Source: Bradyrhizobium sp. CIAT3101
GTDB taxonomy: Bacteria; Pseudomonadota; Alphaproteobacteria; Rhizobiales; Xanthobacteraceae
DNA length: 64,000 bases
Reading direction: 5' to 3'
Assembly (NCBI RefSeq): GCF_029714945.1
Contig: NZ_CP121634.1
Coordinates: forward strand, 3,865,001 to 3,929,000
Shown here: positions 17,028 through 23,775 of the stretch, in pieces
Numbering within the stretch: the first letter of the stretch is position 1
Layout of the letters: the number at the start of each line of letters is the position of its first letter
The notes under the pieces: model-generated
What the model was told of the DNA's origin: nothing
Seen by the model: the letters and a program-made list of their open reading frames with translations, nothing else
Databases searched by the model: none
Translations under genes and position numbers: made by a program

Positions 17028-17167
17028 GGTGGAGAGGCAGACGGATTGGGCCGCACTTGCGCCAACCCGCTGCCCTCTCGCCCGACGGAATATTTCCGCG
17101 CTTGCCAAGCAGCCCGGTGCGGTTCAGAAAAAAGAGCCAAGAAGAAACGCGAGCGGAGACCTCTGTT

Positions 17168-18325
17168 TTGACCATCAAGGGCAAGGCCTACATTGCCGGG
17201 ATCTACGAACACCCGACCCGGCATGCGCCGGACAAATCCACCGCCCAGCTTCACGCCGAGGTCGCCAAGGGCGCGATCGAGGATGCCGGGATCAGCAAGG
17301 ACGATGTCGACGGCTATTTCTGCGCGGGCGACGCGCCCGGCGGTGCCTGGCCGATGGTCGATTATCTCGGCCTGAACACCAAGAAACTCCGCCACGTCGA
17401 TTCCACCGAGACCGGCGGCTGTTCCTACATCATCCATCTCGGCCATGCCGCCGAGGCGATCGCGGCGGGCAAGTGCTCGATCGCGCTGATCACGCTCGCC
17501 GGCAAGCCGCGGACCGGCGTGATGCCGCCGCGCGCGGCGGGCGCGGAAGCCGATTTCGAGTCCGCTTACGGCGCGACCACGCATAATGCCTATGGCATGT
17601 GTGCCATGCGCCATATGCACGACTATGGCACCACCAGCGAGCAACTCGCCTGGATCAAGGTCGCGGCCTCGCACCATGCGCAATACAATCCGCATGCGAT
17701 GCTCAAGGACGTCGTGACCGTCGAGGACGTCCTGAACTCGCCGATGATCTCCGATCCCCTGCACCGCATGGATTGCTGCGTCGTGTCCGATGGCGGCGGT
17801 GCGCTGATCGTGACGACGCCGGAGATCGCCAGGAGCCTGAAGAAACCGCTGGTCAAGCTGATCGGTCATGGCGAGGCGATGAAGGGGCCGCGCGGCGGCA
17901 AGGATCTCGATCTCACTTACTCCGCCGGCATCTGGTCCGGTCCGCGTGCGTTCGAGGAAGCCGGCATCACGCCGAAGGACATCAAATACGCCTCGATCTA
18001 CGACAGCTTCACCATCACGGTGCTGATGCAGCTCGAGGATCTCGGCTTCTGCAAGAAGGGCGAGGGCGGCAAGTTCGTCGCCGACGGCAACCTCATCTCG
18101 GGCGTCGGCAAGCTGCCGTTCAACACCGATGGCGGTGGCCTCTGCAGCAACCATCCCGTCAACCGCGGCGGCATGACCAAGATCATCGAAGCCGTCAGGC
18201 AGTTGCGCGGCGAGGCGCATCCGAAGGTGCAGGTTCCGAATTGCGATCTCGCCATCGCCCACGGTACCGGCGGCCTTCTGGGTGTTCGCCACGCCGCCTC
18301 GACGGCCATTCTGGAGCGCGTGTGA
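17168..18325 (+). CDS. Thiolase-family acetyl-CoA acyltransferase (SCP-x-like)
   Basis: 385 residues using a TTG start at 17168 (TIKGKAYIAGIYEHPTR), eight bases after GGAG. The upstream ATG-led extension is low-complexity and lacks a ribosome site. Thiolase-fold features: TGGCSYIIHLGHAAEAIAAG around the nucleophile region (GGC-S), NPVNRGG-like HPVNRGGMTK and the C-terminal IAHGTGGLLGVRHAAS loop. This non-condensing SCP-x type typically cleaves 3-oxoacyl-CoAs of branched or steroid-like chains with CoA. The next gene overlaps by one base (TGATG) and encodes the DUF35 partner usually needed by this class. Confidence 0.88.
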   Translation: MTIKGKAYIAGIYEHPTRHAPDKSTAQLHAEVAKGAIEDAGISKDDVDGYFCAGDAPGGAWPMVDYLGLNTKKLRHVDSTETGGCSYIIHLGHAAEAIAAGKCSIALITLAGKPRTGVMPPRAAGAEADFESAYGATTHNAYGMCAMRHMHDYGTTSEQLAWIKVAASHHAQYNPHAMLKDVVTVEDVLNSPMISDPLHRMDCCVVSDGGGALIVTTPEIARSLKKPLVKLIGHGEAMKGPRGGKDLDLTYSAGIWSGPRAFEEAGITPKDIKYASIYDSFTITVLMQLEDLGFCKKGEGGKFVADGNLISGVGKLPFNTDGGGLCSNHPVNRGGMTKIIEAVRQLRGEAHPKVQVPNCDLAIAHGTGGLLGVRHAASTAILERV

Positions 18326-18714
18326 TGAGCGAAGCAAAAAAGTATCCGGCCCCGGTGACCAATCCGGAGACCGCCGCGTTCTGGGACGCGGCCAAGCAAG
18401 GCAAGTTCATGATCAAGCGCTGCACCGCGTGCGGTGAAGCGCATTACTTCCCGCGCTCGATCTGCCCGTTCTGCTACTCCGACAAGACGGTGTGGGAAGA
18501 GGCGTCAGGCGAGGGCACGATCTACACCTGGAGCTTGATGCGGAAGTCGCCGACCGGTCCTTACGCCATCGGCTACGTGACGCTGAAGGAGGGACCGTCG
18601 GTGCAGACCAACTTCGTCGACTGCGATCTCGAGAAGCTGAAGATCGGTCAGAAGGTGAAGGTGGTGTTCAAGCCGACGGATGGCGCACCGCTGCCGTTCT
18701 TCACGCCGGCCTGA
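18325..18714 (+). CDS. DUF35 zinc-ribbon/OB-fold acyl-CoA-associated protein
   Basis: 129 residues. The N-terminal rubredoxin-like zinc ribbon has four ligands, C33-x2-C36 (CTACG) and C47-x2-C50 (CPFC). An OB-fold follows (GEGTIYTWSLMRKSPTGPYA, then VVFKPTDG). These proteins form complexes with thiolases or HMG-CoA synthase and channel acyl-CoA; in SCP-x and steroid thiolase systems the partner is required for activity. Translation is coupled to the thiolase by a one-base overlap. Most likely it is the obligate partner of that thiolase. Confidence 0.9.
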   Translation: MSEAKKYPAPVTNPETAAFWDAAKQGKFMIKRCTACGEAHYFPRSICPFCYSDKTVWEEASGEGTIYTWSLMRKSPTGPYAIGYVTLKEGPSVQTNFVDCDLEKLKIGQKVKVVFKPTDGAPLPFFTPA

Positions 18715-18720
18715 GATTCT

Positions 18721-18867
18721 TCCCTTCTCCCCTTGCGGGAGAAGGTGGCGCGAAGCGCCGGATGAGGGGTTCTCTCCGCGTCGAGATTGTTCACTGCGGA
18801 GGCAACCCCTCACCCAAACGAGTTTGCCGCACGGCTCTCGTGGCCCTCTCCCGCAAGGGGAGAGGGC
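18721..18867. repeat. Long palindromic repeat (CCCTTCTCCCCTTGCGGGAG type)
   Basis: CCCTTCTCCCCTTGCGGGAG pairs with CTCCCGCAAGGGGAGAGGG, and GATGAGGGGTT pairs with AACCCCTCACC. It is related in arm sequence to the element at 10241-10382. It separates the DUF35 and MaoC genes. Confidence 0.8.
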
Positions 18868-18921
18868 ACATCAACGGGCGCCGCTGCTCGCTAAGGGAAA
18901 TGCCGGGAGGAAATCAGAAAA

Positions 18922-19782
18922 ATGTCCGCCAGATACGAAGAACTCAAAGGCCTGAAAAACATCGGCCAGAAATATTCCTACGGCGATCGCGAGGTCATGC
19001 TCTACGCCTACGGCATCGGCCTCGGCGCCGATCCCATGGACGAGAACGAGCTCGCCTTCGTCAATGAGGGCACGTTCACGCCGCGGCCGCTCAAAGTGGT
19101 GCCGACCTTCGCCTCGGTCGCCGCGTGGGGCTCGGGGCCGGGCGAGATGAATCTCAACCGCGTGATGGTGGTCGATGGCGAGCGCGACATCACCTTCCAT
19201 CAGCCGCTGCCGGTCGCTGCCAACATCACCGCCGATTCTTCCGTGCTCGAAGTCTACGACAAGGGCGAGGGGAAGGGCGTGGTGATCAGCCACCAGACCG
19301 TGCTGAAGAACGAGAAGGGCGAGAAGCTCGCAACTCTCGTCGCCTCGCGCTTCGCCCGCGGCGACGGCGGCTTCGGCGGGCCGACCCTGATCCAGCCCGA
19401 TCCGCACAAGATCCCGACGCGTTCGCCGGACAAGACCATCGACATCGTCACGCGTCCCGACCAGGCGCTGGTCTATCGCCTCTGCGGCGACCGCAATCCG
19501 CTGCACAGCGATCCCGAGTTTGCGAAGAAGGCCGGCTTCCCGCGTCCAATTCTGCACGGCATGTGCACCTACGGCATCACCTGCCGCGGCGTGCTCCAGA
19601 CCTATGCCGACTACGATGCCAGCGCGTTCCGCCAGCACGTCGCGCGGTTCTCGTCGCCGGTCTATCCCGGTGAGACCGTGACCATGGACCTCTGGAAGGA
19701 CGGCAACACGATCTCGTTCGAAGCCAAGGTGAAGTCACGCGGCGTCACAGTGATCAAGAACGGCAAGACGGTGCTGGGTTAG
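18922..19782 (+). CDS. MaoC-family (R)-specific enoyl-CoA hydratase (hydratase-2 type)
   Basis: 286 residues with GGGAGGAAA upstream of the ATG. It is a double hot-dog protein. The N-terminal half has YGDREVMLYAYGIGLGADP and the C-terminal half carries the hydratase-2 motif YRLCGDRNPLHSDPEFA, then PRPILHGMCTYG, with catalytic Asp and His in DxNPLH. This is the architecture of the hydratase domain of peroxisomal multifunctional enzyme 2. It would hydrate trans-2-enoyl-CoA to (3R)-hydroxyacyl-CoA. The SDR encoded next resembles the dehydrogenase domain of the same eukaryotic enzyme. Confidence 0.92.
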   Translation: MSARYEELKGLKNIGQKYSYGDREVMLYAYGIGLGADPMDENELAFVNEGTFTPRPLKVVPTFASVAAWGSGPGEMNLNRVMVVDGERDITFHQPLPVAANITADSSVLEVYDKGEGKGVVISHQTVLKNEKGEKLATLVASRFARGDGGFGGPTLIQPDPHKIPTRSPDKTIDIVTRPDQALVYRLCGDRNPLHSDPEFAKKAGFPRPILHGMCTYGITCRGVLQTYADYDASAFRQHVARFSSPVYPGETVTMDLWKDGNTISFEAKVKSRGVTVIKNGKTVLG

Positions 19783-19792
19783 GGACGCTCTC

Positions 19793-19920
19793 GTGCCCCG
19801 GACGCAGCGCAGCGCTCTTCAGCGGTGCGCCGCAGAGCCGGGGCCCAGAGAGTGCCGCGACAAAGATCTGGGTCCCGGCTCTGCGAAGCAGCGTTGCACG
19901 CTGCATCGCGTCCGGGACAC
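19793..19920. repeat. Palindromic repeat (GTGCCCCGGACGC...GCGTCCGGGACAC)
   Basis: Outer arms GTGCCCCGGACGCAGCGCAG and CTGCATCGCGTCCGGGACAC pair imperfectly; inner GCAGAGCCGGG pairs with CCCGGCTCTGC. It lies between the MaoC and SDR genes. Confidence 0.75.
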
Positions 19921-19947
19921 AAGAAAGCAAAACAGGGAGAAGCCACC

Positions 19948-20826
19948 ATGGGACTACTCGACGGCAAGGTTGCGCTGATCACCGGCGCGGGCGGGGGACT
20001 CGGTGAGGCCTATGCAAAGCTGTTCGCGCGGGAAGGGGCCTCGATCGTCGTCAACGATCTCGGCGGACCCCGCGACGGCTCCGGCGCCGACAAGTCGATG
20101 GCGCAGCTCGTGGTGGACGCGATCAAGGCCGAGGGCGGCAAGGCCGTCGCCAATGGCGCCGACATCTCGACCATGGAGGGCGGCCAGTCGGTGTTCGACG
20201 ACGCCATCAAGCATTTCGGCCGCGCCGATATCCTGGTCAACAATGCCGGCATTTTGCGCGACCAGACCTTCGCCAAGGCCTCTGAGTCCGATTGGGACAA
20301 GGTGATCAAGGTGCATCTGAAGGGCACCTTTTGTTGCACGATGCCGGTGTTTCGCTGGATGCGGGAAAACGGCGGGGGCGTCATCGTCAACACCTCCTCG
20401 ACATCCGGCCTGATCGGCAATTTCGGCCAGACCAATTACGGCGCGGCCAAGGGCGGCATCTGGGGCCTGTCCAACGTGCTGGCGATCGAGGGCCGCAAGT
20501 ACAACATCCGGATCTGGACGCTCGCCCCGGGGGCCCTGACCCGCATGACCGCGGACCTGCCCCGCTATAAGGAGAACCCCGGTGCGGCGCTGGGGCCGGA
20601 CGGGATCGCGCCGGCCGTGCTATACATGGTCAGCGATTTGTCGGGCGACCAGACCGGCAAGGTGCTGGGCGTGTCCGGGCCCCGCGGCGTGCGCGAAATG
20701 CGGATGATGGAGATGGAAGGCTGGAAACCGCCGCACACGGGCTGGAAGGCCCAGGACGTCGTTGAGCATGCCAAGGAGATCTTCTTCTCCGAGGAGCAGA
20801 TCAAGATGGGCGCGCGGCGGTTTTAG
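19948..20826 (+). CDS. SDR-family 3-hydroxyacyl-CoA dehydrogenase (MFE-2-like)
   Basis: 292 residues from the ATG at 19948, with CAGGGAGAAG upstream. Rossmann motif TGAGGGLG near residue 12, NNAG motif (VNNAGILRDQTF), catalytic Ser in NTSSTSGLIGNFG and YGAAKGG as the YxxxK pair. The AGILRD, GALTRMTADLP and KVLGVSG segments closely match the (3R)-hydroxyacyl-CoA dehydrogenase unit of MFE-2. It would oxidise the MaoC product to a 3-oxoacyl-CoA for the thiolase at 17168. Together these genes form a complete beta-oxidation turn after the dehydrogenase step. Confidence 0.92.
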   Translation: MGLLDGKVALITGAGGGLGEAYAKLFAREGASIVVNDLGGPRDGSGADKSMAQLVVDAIKAEGGKAVANGADISTMEGGQSVFDDAIKHFGRADILVNNAGILRDQTFAKASESDWDKVIKVHLKGTFCCTMPVFRWMRENGGGVIVNTSSTSGLIGNFGQTNYGAAKGGIWGLSNVLAIEGRKYNIRIWTLAPGALTRMTADLPRYKENPGAALGPDGIAPAVLYMVSDLSGDQTGKVLGVSGPRGVREMRMMEMEGWKPPHTGWKAQDVVEHAKEIFFSEEQIKMGARRF

Positions 20827-20834
20827 CCAAAACT

Positions 20835-20934
20835 GTCATTCCGGGGCGCGACGAAGTCGCGAGCCCGGAATCCATAACCCCGACTTTGTGGTTATGGATT
20901 CCGGGCCTGTCCCTTCGGGCCATCCCGGAATGAC
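20835..20934. repeat. Palindromic repeat (GTCATTCCGGG type)
   Basis: GTCATTCCGGGGCGCG pairs with CGGGCCATCCCGGAATGAC, and CCCGGAATCCATAACC pairs with GGTTATGGATTCCGGG. It is intergenic, between the SDR and the aldolase-family gene. Confidence 0.85.
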
Positions 20935-20958
20935 GAATAGAGAGAGACAGGAAAGACG

Positions 20959-21912
20959 ATGAAACTGACCGCCGACGCCAAGGGCACTTTCGCAATCGCG
21001 CCGACGCCGTTCCACGATGACGGACGGATCGACGAGCGCTCGATCGACCGCCTGACCGATTTCTACGAAGAGGTCGGCTGCGATGGCGTCACGGTGCTCG
21101 GCATCCTCGGTGAGGCGCCGAAGCTCGACGCCGCCGAGGCCGAGCAGGTGGCGGTGCGCTTCGTCAAGCGCGCCAAGAAGATGCAGGTGATCGTCGGCGT
21201 CTCCGCGCCGGGCTTTGCCACCATGCGTTCGCTGGCGAAGGCCTCGATGGACGCAGGCGCCGCCGGCGTCATGATCGCGCCGCCGCCTTCGCTCCGCACC
21301 GACGACCAGATCATCGGCTATTACAAGCAGGCGGCCGAGGCGATCGGTCCTGACGTGCCCTGGGTCCTCCAGGATTATCCGCTGACGCTCTCGGTGATCT
21401 TCACGCCTGCGGTGATCCGCAAGATCGTGATGGACAATGCGAACTGCGTGATGCTCAAGCACGAGGACTGGCCGGGCCTCGAAAAGATCTCGACGCTGCG
21501 CAATTTCCAGAAGGATGGCTCGCTCCGTCCGCTCTCGATCCTCTGCGGCAATGGCGGCATGTTCCTCGACTTCGAGATGGAGCGCGGCGCCGACGGTGCC
21601 ATGACCGGCTATGCCTTCCCCGAGCTTCTGATCGACGTCGTCAATCTCTCCAAGGCCGGCAAGCGCGACGCCGCGCATGATCTGTTCGACGCCCATCTGC
21701 CGCTGATCCGCTACGAGCAGCAGCCGGGCGCAGGCCTTGCCGTGCGCAAGCACGTGCTGCAGAAGCGCGGCATCATCGCCTCCAGCGCCCAGCGCAAGCC
21801 CGGTGCGACCATCACGCCGGCGGCGAAGGCGGAGGTCGATTACCTGCTGTCGCGCGTCGCCCGCGTCGACAAGCGCGCCAATCTCGGCCCGCAATCCAGC
21901 GCCGCAGGTTAG
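20959..21912 (+). CDS. Dihydrodipicolinate synthase family class I aldolase
   Basis: 317 residues with AGGAAAGACG before the ATG. It is a TIM barrel. The Schiff-base Lys is probably K167 (VMLKHED) and the conserved Tyr is Y140 (LQDYP). GILGEAP replaces the usual GTTGE loop of DapA, and IAPPP follows. This indicates a catabolic lyase or hydratase-aldolase rather than true DapA. It likely acts on a pyruvate-derived keto acid. It is followed four bases later by a Nudix hydrolase, so the two are co-translated. Confidence 0.85.
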   Translation: MKLTADAKGTFAIAPTPFHDDGRIDERSIDRLTDFYEEVGCDGVTVLGILGEAPKLDAAEAEQVAVRFVKRAKKMQVIVGVSAPGFATMRSLAKASMDAGAAGVMIAPPPSLRTDDQIIGYYKQAAEAIGPDVPWVLQDYPLTLSVIFTPAVIRKIVMDNANCVMLKHEDWPGLEKISTLRNFQKDGSLRPLSILCGNGGMFLDFEMERGADGAMTGYAFPELLIDVVNLSKAGKRDAAHDLFDAHLPLIRYEQQPGAGLAVRKHVLQKRGIIASSAQRKPGATITPAAKAEVDYLLSRVARVDKRANLGPQSSAAG

Positions 21913-21916
21913 TTGA

Positions 21917-22711
21917 ATGCCCGAGACATCAGCATCACGCCCGGCCTCGACGATCCTCCTGCTGCGCGATGGCGCGAAGGAAGTCGAGATCTTCATGATG
22001 GTTCGCCATCATCAGATCGAGTTCAACTCGGGCGCGCTGGTGTTTCCGGGCGGCAGCGTCGATGCCGGCGATCAGGAGATCGTCAAGCGGTCCGACCTGT
22101 ATTCGGGCGGCGAGGGTCTCAGCGAGGCGGATCGTGGCTTCCGCATCGCCGCGATCCGCGAGACATTTGAGGAAAGCGGCATCCTGCTGGCGCGCGCGAA
22201 GGGGACCAATACGCCGATCGATGCGAAGCGTGCCGGCGAGATCGCCGATGCGCATCGCGTCGCGCTCAACGAGCACAAGATCAGCTTCCTCAGCATTTTG
22301 GCCAACAACGGCCTCCAGCTCGCGCTCGACACGCTCGTGCCCTACGCGCACTGGATCACGCCGGAGGGTATGCCAAAGCGCTTCGACACCTGGTTCTTCC
22401 TGGCGGCGGCACCGCCCGACCAACTCGGCGCGCATGACGGACGGGAGTCGACCGACTCGATCTGGTTGTCAGCACGCGACGCGGTGGAGGGCGGTGACAG
22501 CGGCCGCTTCAAGCTGCCGTTCCCGACCACGCGCAATCTGATCCGGCTGGCGAAGCAGCCGACGGTGAAGTCTGCGCTCGACCATGCGAAGGGCCTGTCG
22601 ATCGTCACGGTGATGCCGGTCATGACCAAGACCGAGACCGGCCGTCAGCTCCGCATTCCCCGCGAGGCCGGCTATGACGGCGAGGTGTTCGAGGTCGGCG
22701 CCGTCGGCTAG
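21917..22711 (+). CDS. Nudix hydrolase (NUDT19/CoA-pyrophosphatase-like)
   Basis: 264 residues, starting four bases after the aldolase stop. The Nudix box reads FPGGSVDAGDQE... with AAIRETFEESGILLA after a roughly 45-residue insertion, giving G...RETFEESG; the REx2EE glutamates that bind metal are intact. The long spacing and the later FDTWFFLAAAPP resemble NUDT19-like proteins, which in animals hydrolyse CoA and acyl-CoA. That would fit the neighbouring acyl-CoA genes by limiting CoA ester pools. The substrate is inferred only from family and context. Confidence 0.88.
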   Translation: MPETSASRPASTILLLRDGAKEVEIFMMVRHHQIEFNSGALVFPGGSVDAGDQEIVKRSDLYSGGEGLSEADRGFRIAAIRETFEESGILLARAKGTNTPIDAKRAGEIADAHRVALNEHKISFLSILANNGLQLALDTLVPYAHWITPEGMPKRFDTWFFLAAAPPDQLGAHDGRESTDSIWLSARDAVEGGDSGRFKLPFPTTRNLIRLAKQPTVKSALDHAKGLSIVTVMPVMTKTETGRQLRIPREAGYDGEVFEVGAVG

Positions 22712-22773
22712 GACACTTCGACATCGAGCGAAGTATCGCTGGCCGCGGATGCGCTAAATTCCGTCCATCACGA

Positions 22774-23706
22774 ATGGATAGAACGCATCCGATGGACAAC
22801 CGGCAGGACACCAATATCGCCGTCGAGCTGGCGCTGCTGGTCGCGCTCGCAACGCTCTGGGGCGGCTCCTACACCTTCATCAAGCTCGGCGTCGCCACCA
22901 TCCCGCCGGTCACGCTGATCGCCGCCCGCACGACGATCGCGGGCCTGTTGCTGCTTGCCGTCATGTGGGCGAGGGGCATCAGGATGCCAACGGATGGGCA
23001 GACCTGGCAGCGCTTCGCCTTCCAGGCCGTGCTCAACAGCGTCATTCCCTGGACGCTGATCGCCTGGGGCGAGCGCCATGTCGATGCAGCGCTGGCAACC
23101 ATCCTCAACTCGGCCGGGCCGATCTTCACCTTCCTGCTCACAGTGGTCGTCACCCGCCATGAGGCCACCACCCCGCGAAAACTGTTCGGCGTGGTCGCCG
23201 GCATGGCCGGCATCCTGCTGATCGTCGGCGTCGATGCGTTCAACGACATCGGCAGCGGCCTCGTCGCGGAAGCGGCCATCGTCGCCGCCACCATCTGCTA
23301 TGCCTGCGCGGCCATCTTCGGCCGGAGCTTCAAGGGCCTCGATCCCATGGCGCCGGCTGCCGGGTCGCTGCTGTCGGGCGCGGCCGTGCTGATCCCGGCG
23401 TCGCTCGTGCTTGAGCAGCCCTGGACGCTTTCGCCGTCGCTGAGCTCGGTCCTGGCGCTGCTGGCGCTCGCGGTGTTCTCGACCGCGGCGGCCTTCGCGA
23501 TCTATTTCCGCCTGATCCAGACCCTCGGCTCGGTCGGCACCACCGCCCAGGCCTATCTTCGCGTCCCGATCGGGGTCGCCATCAGCGTCGCCTTCCTGGG
23601 GGAAACCCTGAGCCAGACCGCCTGGATCGGCCTCGCCTGCGTCGTCCTCGGCGTCGCCGCCATGACGATCCCGGCCCGGCGCCCGGCTGTCGCTAAACCA
23701 TCATGA
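22774..23706 (+). CDS. EamA/DMT-family transporter
   Basis: 310 residues, with an alternative start at 22792 (MDNRQDT); neither has a clear ribosome site. Ten hydrophobic segments form two EamA repeats. The first opens ATLWGGSYTFIKLGVATIPP, typical of the family; the second ends FLGETLSQTAWIGLACVVLG. It is probably an inner-membrane exporter of metabolites or amino acids by drug/metabolite antiport. No specificity can be read. A second EamA gene lies at 33137. Confidence 0.9.
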   Translation: MDRTHPMDNRQDTNIAVELALLVALATLWGGSYTFIKLGVATIPPVTLIAARTTIAGLLLLAVMWARGIRMPTDGQTWQRFAFQAVLNSVIPWTLIAWGERHVDAALATILNSAGPIFTFLLTVVVTRHEATTPRKLFGVVAGMAGILLIVGVDAFNDIGSGLVAEAAIVAATICYACAAIFGRSFKGLDPMAPAAGSLLSGAAVLIPASLVLEQPWTLSPSLSSVLALLALAVFSTAAAFAIYFRLIQTLGSVGTTAQAYLRVPIGVAISVAFLGETLSQTAWIGLACVVLGVAAMTIPARRPAVAKPS

Positions 23707-23775
23707 AAAACAGCCGCTTCCGGCTGCCGGAGGCATGTTCCCCCGGAGGGGCGATACAGCGTATATTGGGCGGGT

